A stretch of DNA of 64,000 bases from UBA6059 sp965227155 (GTDB lineage Bacteria; Bacteroidota; Bacteroidia; Cytophagales; Cyclobacteriaceae), in contig OZ245731.1 of NCBI GenBank assembly GCA_965227155.1, forward strand, positions 1,860,001-1,924,000, in the 5' to 3' direction. Positions 16,573 to 25,943 of this stretch are shown here, in pieces. Each line of letters opens with the position of its first letter. Position 1 is the first letter of the stretch. Made by a program: the position numbers and the translations under genes. The notes below the pieces were generated by a model that was not told where the DNA came from, ran no database searches, and saw nothing but the letters and a program-made list of their open reading frames with translations.

Positions 16573-16605
16573 ATTGCTGTTTTTGGGTGTTCGCGAACCA
16601 GGAAT

Positions 16606-17766
16606 TTAAGTGCCTTCTACTACCTCGATAATTTTATCGCAAAGCAATTCCTTTTTGAAGTCTTTTTCCGCAAGCTTGTGTGCGTTGTGTTGGGCTTTGG
16701 CGAGTTTTTCAGGATGCTCAAGGTATGGTTTCAGCATATCCACAAATTGGGTGGCATGATCGGGTTGATACTGAAAACCGATCTCGTGTTCATTTACCAA
16801 GAGCTCTATCCAGCCGGTAAGGTTATGCAGGATCAGTTTACCTGCCGCCAGCCCATCGAAAAACTTATTGGGGCTGCCGGTATGCAATAAGGCATTATCC
16901 AAAAAGCTTACCAGCACGGCATCACAAAGCTTGATTTTGTCGGCCACCGCATGGGTAGGACCATGGGCGAAGAATTGCATATTAGTCAGGGAACGCTGCT
17001 TTACCAGCGCCTCAGCGTGCTTTTTGTATGCCCCATCTCCCATCATCAGGAAACTTACCGGCAGCTGCCGCTGCTGACAGGCTGTTGCCAGGTTGATCAT
17101 GCCTTCTACATGATTGGCAAAGCCAAAGGTGCCAAAATAGCCTATGGTGAATGGGGTATTCGTGTTGGCTTTCGATCCATAGGCAGCTGAAAAAAGGGCT
17201 ACGTCTGCCATGTTGGGAATGGTGCTTATTTTCTGAGCATGGGCCTTTTGGCTGATGTATTGCTGGATTCCTGGCGACAAGGCGATGATATGATCTGCGG
17301 AAGCATAGATTTTTTCCTCCTGTCGGAAGAGCCAGCCGATGAGCCATCGGTTTTTAATGATACCCAGCGATACAGGCACCGCCGGCCACAGGTCACCCAC
17401 CTCAAAAATAAATCGGGCTTTGAGGATGGATTTCAGCTTTCTGCCCAGCAAACCCACCGAAAGAGGTGTGCTGATGGCATAAATAAGGTCGATGTGCTGC
17501 CAGTTTTTGGCCAGAGCTAATGCCTTGCGGTAAAAACCGTAAAATGCTTTAAGCCTTCGAACAAAAGAGAAATGGTTCTCGTAGGGCACATGGAGGTGAA
17601 AAATATGAAGTCCCTCAAACTCCTCCCGGTAAAAAGCCTGGTCGTGTGCAGTAACTATGGTTACCGTATGCCCTTTGGCAACCAAAGCTTTTGCCACGTG
17701 GTAGCTGCGTATGCCTCCACCTTCCGCAGGTTTGCGAAAATGCTGATGCAGCAGCAGGATATGCAT
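16606..17766 (-). CDS. Glycosyltransferase family 4 protein
   Basis: The 386-residue protein begins with the GT4 N-terminal pattern HILLLHQHFRKPAEGGGIRSYHVAKALVAKGHTV, with its glycine-rich acceptor loop. It ends with the GT-B donor-site region SPNKFFDGLAAGK, where other members have PNKxxEYMAxG. The middle segment (TIGYFGTFGFANHVEGMI) is the usual start of the second Rossmann domain. It should transfer an activated sugar in polysaccharide or glycan synthesis. The acceptor is unknown and no other sugar genes adjoin. It starts on the last base of the nth stop codon (TAATG), so translation is coupled. Confidence 0.88.
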   Translation of the reverse strand: MHILLLHQHFRKPAEGGGIRSYHVAKALVAKGHTVTIVTAHDQAFYREEFEGLHIFHLHVPYENHFSFVRRLKAFYGFYRKALALAKNWQHIDLIYAISTPLSVGLLGRKLKSILKARFIFEVGDLWPAVPVSLGIIKNRWLIGWLFRQEEKIYASADHIIALSPGIQQYISQKAHAQKISTIPNMADVALFSAAYGSKANTNTPFTIGYFGTFGFANHVEGMINLATACQQRQLPVSFLMMGDGAYKKHAEALVKQRSLTNMQFFAHGPTHAVADKIKLCDAVLVSFLDNALLHTGSPNKFFDGLAAGKLILHNLTGWIELLVNEHEIGFQYQPDHATQFVDMLKPYLEHPEKLAKAQHNAHKLAEKDFKKELLCDKIIEVVEGT

Positions 17767-18434
17767 TAGCTGGCCTTATTTACAGATCCAAAATTTTTTT
17801 CGTAGTAGCGACAAAAATGGGTCAGCGCACATTCCTCACATTTGGGTTTTCTGGCCAGGCAGATGTATCGGCCATGCAGGATCAGCCAGTGGTGGGCCCT
17901 CGCAATATATTGCTCGGGAATATGGCGAATCAATTGCTTTTCTACTTCCAGCGGGGTTTTGGCTGAGAGGGTAGCCAATCCCAACCGTTTAGACACCCTG
18001 AATACATGTGTATCCACAGCCATAGTGGGCTGATTGTAAATCACAGAGGCAATTACATTGGCGGTTTTGCGGCCTACGCCCGGCAGCTTTTGCAGTGTTT
18101 TGACATCTTCGGGTACTATACAATCAAATTCCTCCACCAGCATTTTGGCCATGCCGAGCAGGTGTTTGGTCTTATTGTTGGGGTAAGAAACCGTCTTGAT
18201 GTATGGGAACAACTCGTCGAAGTGACTGGCAGCCAGGTGCTGCGGAGTGGGGAAATCCTGAAAGATGGCAGGCGTCACCATGTTGATGCGCTTGTCAGTA
18301 CATTGGGCACTAAGAATGACCGCTATCAGTAACTGATAGGGGTCATTATAATGCAGTTCTGTTTCCGCTTCGGGAGCATGCTCGGTAAAATAAGTAATGA
18401 AAGCTTCGAATCGCTCTTTTTTTCGCATCTGCAA
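17766..18434 (-). CDS. nth: Endonuclease III (DNA glycosylase/AP lyase)
   Basis: At 222 residues it has the usual length. The helix-hairpin-helix LPGVGRKTANV contains the catalytic Lys123, and the catalytic Asp141 lies in VDTHVFRV. The 4Fe-4S cluster loop is C-x6-C-x2-C-x5-C in CLARKPKCEECALTHFC. The enzyme removes oxidised pyrimidines in base-excision repair. It is immediately upstream of, and coupled to, the glycosyltransferase gene. The Met three residues in is an alternative start. Confidence 0.95.
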   Translation of the reverse strand: MQMRKKERFEAFITYFTEHAPEAETELHYNDPYQLLIAVILSAQCTDKRINMVTPAIFQDFPTPQHLAASHFDELFPYIKTVSYPNNKTKHLLGMAKMLVEEFDCIVPEDVKTLQKLPGVGRKTANVIASVIYNQPTMAVDTHVFRVSKRLGLATLSAKTPLEVEKQLIRHIPEQYIARAHHWLILHGRYICLARKPKCEECALTHFCRYYEKNFGSVNKAS

Positions 18435-18437
18435 TGT

Positions 18438-18677
18438 TTATTTCACAACAGATGGCAATTTAGAGGATTTAGCATAATTAAGAATCTTATTCACACGCTC
18501 ATCAGAAGGTGATAGCATACATTCATCCAACTGTCCCATGAGTTGTTTCAAACTAAGGTAGCTATCCTGCAACGCCTGATCACAGAGCATTGCATTCTCT
18601 ATTTCCTGATTTTCTCGTTTGGTAGTTTCTCCATAAGCATAGCGGATGAGGTCATTTTCGGTAAAAGTTTTTGTCAT
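18438..18677 (-). CDS. Small protein overlapping the ECF sigma factor gene (possible anti-sigma or partner)
   Basis: I prefer the Met at 18677 (MTKTFTENDLIRYAYGE), giving 79 residues. It overlaps the 3' end of the sigma-factor gene by 26 bases. The opening NDLIRYAYGETTKRENQEIE resembles the short N-terminal segment of Bacteroidota anti-sigma or zinc-finger-less regulators that follow ECF sigma genes, where it precedes a membrane helix. Here no membrane helix or cysteine zinc motif is present. A role as soluble partner of the sigma factor is inferred from overlap and context. Confidence 0.6.
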   Translation of the reverse strand: MTKTFTENDLIRYAYGETTKRENQEIENAMLCDQALQDSYLSLKQLMGQLDECMLSPSDERVNKILNYAKSSKLPSVVK

Positions 18678-19251
18678 AGGCGATATTCGTTTTGTCAAGT
18701 TTCTTTCTCAAATTGATCAGGGCATATCGCATCCTCCCTAAAGCCGTGTTAATGCTCACATCCGTCGCCTCTGCGATCTCCTGAAAACTCATTTGCATGT
18801 AATGCCTCATAATAAGCACTTCTTTCTGCGATTCAGGCAATTCCTGAATGAGTTTTCTTAATAACGCATGAGTATCCTTTTTTATTTGAAGAGACTCAAT
18901 AGAATCTTCTGAAAATTCCAGGGTGTTGAAGACATTGCTGCCATCTTCCATCACAATGGTGGGGTACCGTTTCGATTTTCGGAAGTAATCAATGGCCAGG
19001 TTATGGGCTATCCTGAGTAGCCACGGCAGGAATTTACCTTCCTCGTTGTACCGGCCAGATTGAATAGTCTTCACTGCTTTGATGAAGCAATCCTGCATAA
19101 GGTCTTCAGCAGTGTACTGATCTTTTACAATCAGATAAATAGTCGTAAATACTCGATTTTTGTGCCTTTTGATGAGCGTCTCGAATGCTAACTCATCTCC
19201 GTTTTTGTACAGTGATACCAATTGGCTATCACTCACTTCTTTCTTAATCAT
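18652..19251 (-). CDS. ECF-type RNA polymerase sigma factor
   Basis: The 199 residues contain region 2 (HKNRVFTTIYLIVKDQYTAE, DLMQDCFIKAV, RIAHNLAIDYFRKSKR) and region 4 (LPESQKEVLIMRHYMQMSF, EIAEATDVSINTALGRMRYA), the two-domain layout of group 4 sigma factors. It directs RNA polymerase to an unknown regulon. Its 3' end overlaps a small gene that may regulate it. Transcription is divergent from uvrA across a 251-base AT-rich gap, so a role near DNA repair is possible but only by position. Confidence 0.93.
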   Translation of the reverse strand: MIKKEVSDSQLVSLYKNGDELAFETLIKRHKNRVFTTIYLIVKDQYTAEDLMQDCFIKAVKTIQSGRYNEEGKFLPWLLRIAHNLAIDYFRKSKRYPTIVMEDGSNVFNTLEFSEDSIESLQIKKDTHALLRKLIQELPESQKEVLIMRHYMQMSFQEIAEATDVSINTALGRMRYALINLRKKLDKTNIAYDKNFYRK

Positions 19252-19465
19252 AAGTCTACCTGTTTAAATCTGAGTAGAGCTTTATATCATATAGTCTAGG
19301 TTAAGGTTAACAATTTTTAATTAGGCACTTTTCCAAAAGTATGTAAATCCCAATCACAATACAAAGCCCTTTGTGGGGATTTTTCTAAAAAAAATAACCT
19401 AACAGGAATATTTGGGGCGAAACACAAGTTCTGACTATCTGTTTATCATGTACTCTACCTTTCGT

Positions 19466-19473
19466 TAATTTTG
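19466..19473 (+). promoter_or_regulatory. Putative uvrA promoter -7 box
   Basis: TAATTTTG matches the Bacteroidota -7 consensus TAnnTTTG exactly and ends 29 bases before the GTG start of uvrA. No clear TTTG -33 box is seen at the expected distance. Confidence 0.5.
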
Positions 19474-19502
19474 CGCTTTCATATTTACAAATAAGAAAAA
19501 TC

Positions 19503-22325
19503 GTGTCTCAAGAAACCCTTACGCTTCCTGACAATAACATCGATCAACTTGATCCCAAAAAATTTATCATCATCAAAGGAGCGAGGGTTAATAACCTGAA
19601 AAACCTTTCGGTGGCCATTCCCCGCAATAAGCTGGTGGTGGTTACAGGATTATCAGGCTCGGGCAAGTCATCCCTTGCTTTTGATACTTTATTTGCCGAA
19701 GGCCAAAGAAAATATGTGGAAAGCCTGAGCTCTTATGCCCGTCAGTTTTTGGGGCGTATGGAAAAGCCGGAAGTTGATTATATCAAAGGAGTATCACCAG
19801 CGATTGCGATAGAGCAAAAAGTAAATACCCGCAACCCCCGGTCAACAGTAGGTACTACGACTGAAATCTATGACTACCTGAAACTGTTGTTTGCACGTAT
19901 CGGTGTTACCATTTCACCGGTAAGCGGTAAGCCGGTAACGCGCGATACAGTCAGCTCAGTGGTGGATCAACTGCTTACCTATGAGGACGGCACCCGATAT
20001 ATGGTATCATGCCCACTGATTACCAAAAAGAACAGGGCCTTTAAAAAAGAGCTGGAAATCCTGATGAGCAAAGGATATACCAGGCTATTGCAGGACGGTG
20101 AGGTAGTCTACATAGAAGAACTGCTGGAATCAAAATCATCCAAAAAAGCTGGCGAATTTGAAATATTGCTTGATAGGGCTGCTGTAGAGCGAGAGAATGA
20201 AGATGCCCGGTTCCGGCTGTCAGATTCTATTCAAACGGCATTTTTTGAAGGAGAGGGCACTTGCTTTGTGTACATGGTGGGCCATGAGAAGCTCAATTTT
20301 TCGGACAAATTTGAGTTGGATGGGATCCGCTTTGAGGAGCCTTCGGTCAATCTTTTCAGCTTCAATAACCCGTATGGGGCCTGCCGAAGGTGTGAGGGTT
20401 TTGGTAGAATCTTAGGCATTGATGAGGATTTGGTGATTCCGGATAAAAACCTTTCAGTGTATGAAGGGGCTATTGCACCCTGGCGAGGCGAAACCATGAG
20501 TAATTGGGTAAAGCCATTGTTGAAAAATGGTGTGCGCTTTGATTTTCCAATCCACAAGCCAATAATTGATCTTACTGAACCCCAGCGTGAACTTTTGTGG
20601 TCAGGCAATGAATATTTTGAAGGGCTGGATGCTTTCTTCAATCATTTGGAATCCAAGACACACAAAATTCAGTATCGCGTAATGCTGTCTCGCTATCGCG
20701 GGCGTACTACCTGTCCCGATTGTAAAGGCACCCGCCTGCGAAAGGATGCCTCTTATGTGAAAATTGCTGAGAAGTCTATCTCTGATCTGGTTTTGATGCC
20801 GGTCAATCGAGTGATCGCTTTTTTTGAATCCTTGCAACTCAATGACCATGATCGGGAAGTGGCCAGAAGGCTACTGCAGGAAATCAGAAATCGCCTGGAA
20901 TATCTCGATAAAGTAGGCCTTGGCTATCTCACACTCAACCGACTAACCAGCACCCTTTCGGGTGGAGAATATCAGCGGATAAAACTTGCCACCTCGCTTG
21001 GTAGCGCATTGGTGGGTAGTATGTATATCCTCGATGAGCCCAGCATTGGTTTACACCCTCGCGATACCCATAGGCTGGTGCAGGTGCTTAAGCATTTAAG
21101 AAGCCTTGGCAATACGGTGATTGTGGTGGAGCATGAAGAGGAAGTGATGCGGCAAGCAGATCAGATCATTGACATTGGCCCCAATGCAGGTGCGCATGGC
21201 GGTCAGCTGGTATTTCAGGGCGACTGGCAAGCCATCCAGCAAGAAGATGTTTCTCATACTGCCAGGTTCCTGAATGGAATGGATACGGTACCTGTGCCTT
21301 CTCAAAGAAGAAAATGGAACCAATCTATTAAAATTGTTGGTGCGAGAGAGAACAATTTGAAAAATGTAAACGTGGAAATACCGCTGGGCGTACTCACCGT
21401 GGTTACGGGGGTCAGCGGCTCTGGAAAGTCCACTTTGATCAGAAAGATATTTAATCCTGCCCTATCCAAAATGCTTGGATTTGGCGGTGAAAGCACGGGC
21501 AAGTTTGACCGGCTGGAAGGTGATTACAAAGCAGTAACCCAGGTAGAGTTTGTAGACCAAAACCCAATCGGCAAAAGCAGCCGCTCAAACCCGGTTACCT
21601 ACGTAAAAGCCTATGACAATATCAGGCAGCTTTTTGCTGACCAACCTTTAGCAAAAAAACGTGGGTATAAGCCGGCTTTCTTTTCTTTCAATGTAGATGG
21701 AGGCCGATGTGAAAATTGCCAGGGCGAAGGAGAGGTGAAAATTGAAATGCAGTTTATGGCTGATATTCACCTGACCTGCGAGCACTGCAAGGGCAACCGG
21801 TTCAAATCAGAAATACTGGACATCACCTACAATGATAAAAATATTGCTGAGGTGCTGGAGCTTACCGTGGAGGAAAGCCTCGAATTCTTCAAAGATCAGG
21901 ATCCAGTAATCAAAAAACTGAAGCCCCTGGCAGATGTAGGGCTGGACTATGTAAAGCTCGGTCAATCATCCAACTCCCTGAGTGGAGGCGAGGCACAACG
22001 TGTAAAGCTTGCTTCTTTTCTGGGTAAGGGTGGTGCTGTCAAAAAAGAACATATCCTGTTCATTTTTGATGAACCTACGACAGGCCTTCATTTTCATGAT
22101 ATTCAGAAGCTGTTGACAGCCTTGAATGCCCTCATAGAATTGGGGAATTCTGTCTTAATTATTGAGCATAATGTAGAGGTAATTAAAACTGCTGATTGGA
22201 TTATAGACCTTGGTCCTGAAGGGGGCGATGAAGGAGGCAGTGTTTGCTTTGCCGGTGTACCTGAGGATATGGTAAAATTGGAGCAAAACTATACAGCAGC
22301 ATTTCTTAAGGAGAAGATATCATGA
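19503..22325 (+). CDS. uvrA: Excinuclease ABC subunit UvrA
   Basis: The 940-residue protein has two ABC modules. The first Walker A is GLSGSGKSSLAFD near residue 55 and the second is GVSGSGKSTLIRKIF. ABC signatures are LSGGEYQRIKLA and LSGGEAQRVKLA. Zinc-finger cysteine pairs appear as CRRCEGFG/CPDCKG and CENCQGEG/CEHCKG. UvrA dimers recognise bulky DNA lesions and load UvrB in nucleotide-excision repair. The start is GTG, the earliest in frame, giving the normal family N-terminus. Its stop overlaps the start of an alcohol dehydrogenase gene by 4 bases. Confidence 0.97.
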   Translation: MSQETLTLPDNNIDQLDPKKFIIIKGARVNNLKNLSVAIPRNKLVVVTGLSGSGKSSLAFDTLFAEGQRKYVESLSSYARQFLGRMEKPEVDYIKGVSPAIAIEQKVNTRNPRSTVGTTTEIYDYLKLLFARIGVTISPVSGKPVTRDTVSSVVDQLLTYEDGTRYMVSCPLITKKNRAFKKELEILMSKGYTRLLQDGEVVYIEELLESKSSKKAGEFEILLDRAAVERENEDARFRLSDSIQTAFFEGEGTCFVYMVGHEKLNFSDKFELDGIRFEEPSVNLFSFNNPYGACRRCEGFGRILGIDEDLVIPDKNLSVYEGAIAPWRGETMSNWVKPLLKNGVRFDFPIHKPIIDLTEPQRELLWSGNEYFEGLDAFFNHLESKTHKIQYRVMLSRYRGRTTCPDCKGTRLRKDASYVKIAEKSISDLVLMPVNRVIAFFESLQLNDHDREVARRLLQEIRNRLEYLDKVGLGYLTLNRLTSTLSGGEYQRIKLATSLGSALVGSMYILDEPSIGLHPRDTHRLVQVLKHLRSLGNTVIVVEHEEEVMRQADQIIDIGPNAGAHGGQLVFQGDWQAIQQEDVSHTARFLNGMDTVPVPSQRRKWNQSIKIVGARENNLKNVNVEIPLGVLTVVTGVSGSGKSTLIRKIFNPALSKMLGFGGESTGKFDRLEGDYKAVTQVEFVDQNPIGKSSRSNPVTYVKAYDNIRQLFADQPLAKKRGYKPAFFSFNVDGGRCENCQGEGEVKIEMQFMADIHLTCEHCKGNRFKSEILDITYNDKNIAEVLELTVEESLEFFKDQDPVIKKLKPLADVGLDYVKLGQSSNSLSGGEAQRVKLASFLGKGGAVKKEHILFIFDEPTTGLHFHDIQKLLTALNALIELGNSVLIIEHNVEVIKTADWIIDLGPEGGDEGGSVCFAGVPEDMVKLEQNYTAAFLKEKIS

Positions 22326-23368
22326 AGGCCTTGATCTTTAATGGTAAGGAAAGTATTTCTTACGAATCTATTGACGATCCTACATTGGAATCTGATCAGG
22401 ATGTGATTGTAAAAGTAGAGGTCTGTGCTATATGCGGATCAGACCTGCATCCGTATCACGAGCATGAAAAAGGCCTTGACCATGGCACGGTAATGGGCCA
22501 CGAGTTTGTCGGGGAAATTGTAGAAACCGGCAAGGCTGTTAGGCAACTGCAAAAAGGCGATTGGGTAGTAAGCCCCTTTACTACCAACTGTGGCCAATGC
22601 TATTATTGCCGTATTGGCTTAACATGCCGCTGTGAGCAAGGTCAATTGTATGGCTGGCGCTCTCAGGAGCATGGTCTGCATGGCGGGCAGGCGGAGTATG
22701 TACGGGTGCCACTGGCAGATAGTACCTTGGTTAAGATCAACCCCGAGGGAAACATGGCCGAACTGCTGATGGCTGGCGATATTTTCTCGACAGGATATTT
22801 TGCGGTGGTTCAATCTGCTGCAGGCCCTCGAGATCACCTGGGCATCATTGGGGCGGGGCCTGTGGGTCTAATGGCAGCATATGCAGCAAGGGAGCGGCAA
22901 ATAGAGCACATCACCATATTGGAAAAAGATGAGGGGCGCATTGAAAAAGCGAGATCACTGGGCTTTTTAGTGATTGATGCTTCACAAAAAATGCCTGTAA
23001 AAGAAGTTCACCACCTTACTCAGGGTCGGGGTTTCGATTCAGTGGTGGAAGCTGTTGGCCACCCTTCTGCCAGTAGGTTGGCTGTAGATGTGGCACGGCC
23101 GGGAGCTACTATTGCCTCGGTAGGCGTACATACCACAGAGCATTTTTCCTTTTCACCTGTGGAGCTATACGATAAAAATTTGACTTTCAAATCAGGGCGC
23201 TGCCCCGCAAGGTTTTTTATGGATAAGCTGCTTCCAGTGATTGATTCCGGCAAATATCCACTTTCTAAAATCATCACACATCAGATGCCATTGAGCGCAG
23301 GTCCGGAGGCCTATACCATATTTGACCAAAAGCTTGACCAAAGCCTGAAAATAGTATTGCACCCTTGA
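22322..23368 (+). CDS. Zinc-dependent medium-chain alcohol dehydrogenase
   Basis: A 348-residue MDR enzyme. Catalytic zinc ligands are in CAICGSDLHPYHEH and GHEFVGE. The structural zinc loop has four cysteines (NCGQCYYCRIGLTCRC). The Rossmann motif is GIIGAGPVGLMAAYAA. The class oxidises alcohols or reduces aldehydes with NAD(P); the closest substrate class cannot be told from motifs. It overlaps uvrA by 4 bases (ATGA), an unusual partnership that suggests co-expression during stress. Confidence 0.9.
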   Translation: MKALIFNGKESISYESIDDPTLESDQDVIVKVEVCAICGSDLHPYHEHEKGLDHGTVMGHEFVGEIVETGKAVRQLQKGDWVVSPFTTNCGQCYYCRIGLTCRCEQGQLYGWRSQEHGLHGGQAEYVRVPLADSTLVKINPEGNMAELLMAGDIFSTGYFAVVQSAAGPRDHLGIIGAGPVGLMAAYAARERQIEHITILEKDEGRIEKARSLGFLVIDASQKMPVKEVHHLTQGRGFDSVVEAVGHPSASRLAVDVARPGATIASVGVHTTEHFSFSPVELYDKNLTFKSGRCPARFFMDKLLPVIDSGKYPLSKIITHQMPLSAGPEAYTIFDQKLDQSLKIVLHP

Positions 23369-23439
23369 TCCTTGGATAATTGATGGGCGGGTCTGTTCAA
23401 AAATTGAATACTATGTACCTTTAGGAAAATTTTTAAACC

Positions 23440-23955
23440 ATGCGCTTTTTCTCTTTTTTGATTGTAGTGCTTTTTGCCTTAGGAGCATGCACTTCTGTGA
23501 AGACCTCTTTTGACCAGACCGCTGATCTAAGCCAGTATTCTACGTTTTATTGTATGGAATGTGAAGATGAGTATGCAAAGGGCTTTGAAGATTATGATAA
23601 CGAATCGGTAAGACGGCAGGTGAGAGAGGCGATTATTCAAAATTTGCAGGATAAAGGGATGATTTACAATGCATCGGATGCTGACCTTTTGGTAGATTAC
23701 AAGATTATCATTGAAGAGCAAACAGCATTTGTGGCAGAGCCGGATACCGAGTATAATTACTGGGAAACCTATGATTCACCACAAATTAAATTTAACCGGG
23801 GCACTTTAATCATCAACATTATTGATGCAGCAGAAAATCAGGTAATTTGGCAAGGCATAGGCTCCAAAGTACTGGATGACGCGCCAGAGGATGCTAAAGA
23901 AGACATATTAAATAAAGTAAAGAAAATTCTTAAAAAATTTAAACCTTCAGTCTAA
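23440..23955 (+). CDS. DUF4136 lipoprotein
   Basis: This 171-residue protein begins with a lipoprotein signal peptide (FALGACTSVKTSFD). The body follows the DUF4136 pattern: DLSQYSTFYC, a central helix EAIIQNLQDKGM, ADLLVDYKIII, and the C-terminal GTLIINIIDAAENQVIWQGIGS. It is probably anchored in the envelope. The family has no assigned function. The tpiA gene starts 2 bases after its stop, so they are likely co-transcribed. Confidence 0.85.
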   Translation: MRFFSFLIVVLFALGACTSVKTSFDQTADLSQYSTFYCMECEDEYAKGFEDYDNESVRRQVREAIIQNLQDKGMIYNASDADLLVDYKIIIEEQTAFVAEPDTEYNYWETYDSPQIKFNRGTLIINIIDAAENQVIWQGIGSKVLDDAPEDAKEDILNKVKKILKKFKPSV

Positions 23956-23957
23956 TC

Positions 23958-24719
23958 ATGAGACAGAAAATAGTTGCCGGAAATTGGAAAATGAACAATA
24001 CCCTGCAGGAAGGCGAAAAGCTTACCTCTGAAGTAGTTAATATGGTCGCTGATGAAGTTACAGGCGAGGTTACGGTAGTGCTTTGTCCTCCCTTTATTCA
24101 TCTTCCTTCAACCCTTAAATTGACAGAAGGTGCATCCAGTATATATGTTGGCGCACAAAACTGCTCGGAACACGATGCGGGTGCATACACAGGAGAGGTG
24201 TCCTCTGCTATGCTTGCATCATTAGGCGTTCAATATGTCATCATTGGACATAGCGAAAGAAGAGAATATTTCGGAGATGATGACCTTACACTCGCCACCA
24301 AGGTAAAAAAGACGTTAGATCAAAACCTGATTCCTATATTCTGTTGCGGCGAATCACTGGATATCCGCGAAGATGAAGAGCATTTTGAGCATGTAACTGA
24401 CCAGGTTACCAAGGCGCTATTTCAATTGTCGGCAGAGGAGTTGGGCAAAGTGGTAATTGCCTACGAACCTATTTGGGCAATCGGTACAGGTAAAACGGCT
24501 AGTGCCGAGCAGGCACAGGAAATGCACAAAGCAATACGCTCGCATATCGCCAAAAAATTTGGTGATGCGGTAGCTGATGAATTATCCATACTGTATGGCG
24601 GTAGTGTAAAACCGGGCAATGCGAAAGAAATCTTTGCACAGCCGGATGTAGACGGTGGCCTTATCGGTGGAGCCTCATTGAAATCCCGTGATTTTGTGGA
24701 CATAGTAAAAGCTATTTAG
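23958..24719 (+). CDS. tpiA: Triosephosphate isomerase
   Basis: At 253 residues it has the normal length, with all catalytic residues: Asn9 and Lys11 (AGNWKMN), His98 (IIGHSERRE) and Glu170 (AYEPIWAIGTGKT). The phosphate-binding YGGSV and GGASL loops are intact. It interconverts dihydroxyacetone phosphate and glyceraldehyde 3-phosphate in glycolysis. It heads the tight run tpiA - DUF6150 - prmA. Its TAG stop shares its last base with the GTG start of the next gene. Confidence 0.98.
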   Translation: MRQKIVAGNWKMNNTLQEGEKLTSEVVNMVADEVTGEVTVVLCPPFIHLPSTLKLTEGASSIYVGAQNCSEHDAGAYTGEVSSAMLASLGVQYVIIGHSERREYFGDDDLTLATKVKKTLDQNLIPIFCCGESLDIREDEEHFEHVTDQVTKALFQLSAEELGKVVIAYEPIWAIGTGKTASAEQAQEMHKAIRSHIAKKFGDAVADELSILYGGSVKPGNAKEIFAQPDVDGGLIGGASLKSRDFVDIVKAI

Positions 24720-25051
24720 TGTTTGCTGCTCTGTATTTTATGCTTTGGTTAGGTCTATTTGAAACGACCAGCCAGCCCTTCGATCCTTGTGAGGTATATG
24801 GAACGATCTATGTGACCAATAATGAGTGGGAAGCGGATGTTCGGGTGTATGAGGAAGCTTCGGAGGCTTTTGCTGACGTGCTGGTTTTTGAGGAAACCAA
24901 CCAACTGTATGCAGACAAGCGCGGTAAGTGGTATTTCACGGATAGCCGAGACCTTGCCGATGTAGTGATATATTGGGTAGATGAGCGGCGTGATGGAGAT
25001 TTGTCTGTGTATTTCACCAATTTTGAGTCTTTCGCAGGCTGTAATCGATAA
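24719..25051 (+). CDS. DUF6150 family small exported protein
   Basis: The protein has 110 residues with a GTG start overlapping the tpiA stop by one base; an ATG at 24740 is an alternative. The N-terminus is hydrophobic (ALYFMLWLGLF), like a signal peptide. The rest is a series of short strands with the repeating theme ADVRVYEE, ADVLVFEE, ADVVIYWV and GDLSVYFTNF around GKWYFTDSRD, as in DUF6150. The function is unknown. It is in the tpiA-prmA transcript. Confidence 0.7.
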   Translation: MFAALYFMLWLGLFETTSQPFDPCEVYGTIYVTNNEWEADVRVYEEASEAFADVLVFEETNQLYADKRGKWYFTDSRDLADVVIYWVDERRDGDLSVYFTNFESFAGCNR

Positions 25052-25054
25052 GGT

Positions 25055-25885
25055 ATGGATTATATCAGGATCACAATTGCCTGTGACCCGATGATGGGCG
25101 AAATATACGTGGCAGAGCTTGCGGAGCTTGGCTTTGAAAGCTTTGAGGAACAGCCTGAGGGTATTTCAGCCTTTATCCAGGCAGATCAATATGATGTGTC
25201 GGCAGTAAACGAAGTGCTGCATCGATACAACCAATCCTCTACCGGTCAATTTGAAAAAACATTAATTCCCAGAGAGAACTGGAATGCGCTTTGGGAGCAA
25301 AATTTTCAGCCGATCACCATAGGTGACAAAGTAAGGGTAAGGGCTACCTTTCATGCACCGGATACTTCTTTTGAGCACGAAATCATCATTGACCCAAAAA
25401 TGTCTTTTGGTACCGGCCACCACAGCACTACTGCCCTGATGCTGGAAAGGCTTCTGACCCTGGACTTAAAAGGAAAGCGGTTTTTGGATTTAGGAACAGG
25501 CACGGGCATTTTGGCCATCATGGCTGCAAAACTAGGTGCGCTAGATATCCTTACCACAGATATTGACGATTGGTGCATCGAAAATGCCAGGGAGAATTTC
25601 GAAAGAAACGGTTTTCCAAATATTGATGTTCAATTGTGCAAAGCGGATGCGCTGCAAGTCAACTATCCATACGAGGTGGTCGCAGCCAATATCAATAAAA
25701 ACGTACTGCTGGAAGAGATGCCTTATTATGCGGATTTTCTCCAACATGGGGGGTTTTTGTTATTAAGTGGCTTTTACAGCTACGATCTTGAAGACTTAAT
25801 TGAAAGGGCAAAATCTTTTGATATCCACTACGAAGCACATTCCGTACATAATGATTGGTGCCAGGCACAGTTTATAAAATCATAA
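25055..25885 (+). CDS. prmA: Ribosomal protein L11 methyltransferase
   Basis: The protein is 276 residues. The SAM-binding motif I is FLDLGTGTGILAIMAAKLGA, the acidic loop is TTDIDDWCIENA, and the PrmA-type motif is VAANINKNVLLEEMP, ending in LLLSGFY. The N-terminal region is the divergent L11-recognition domain (WNALWEQNFQPITIGD). It trimethylates ribosomal protein L11. It lies 3 bases after the DUF6150 gene. Confidence 0.93.
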   Translation: MDYIRITIACDPMMGEIYVAELAELGFESFEEQPEGISAFIQADQYDVSAVNEVLHRYNQSSTGQFEKTLIPRENWNALWEQNFQPITIGDKVRVRATFHAPDTSFEHEIIIDPKMSFGTGHHSTTALMLERLLTLDLKGKRFLDLGTGTGILAIMAAKLGALDILTTDIDDWCIENARENFERNGFPNIDVQLCKADALQVNYPYEVVAANINKNVLLEEMPYYADFLQHGGFLLLSGFYSYDLEDLIERAKSFDIHYEAHSVHNDWCQAQFIKS

Positions 25886-25943
25886 TACGGCCAATAGGTT
25901 ATGCGTTGACTATTAGGTAATTTTAGAGGGAAGGCTAAACCAA

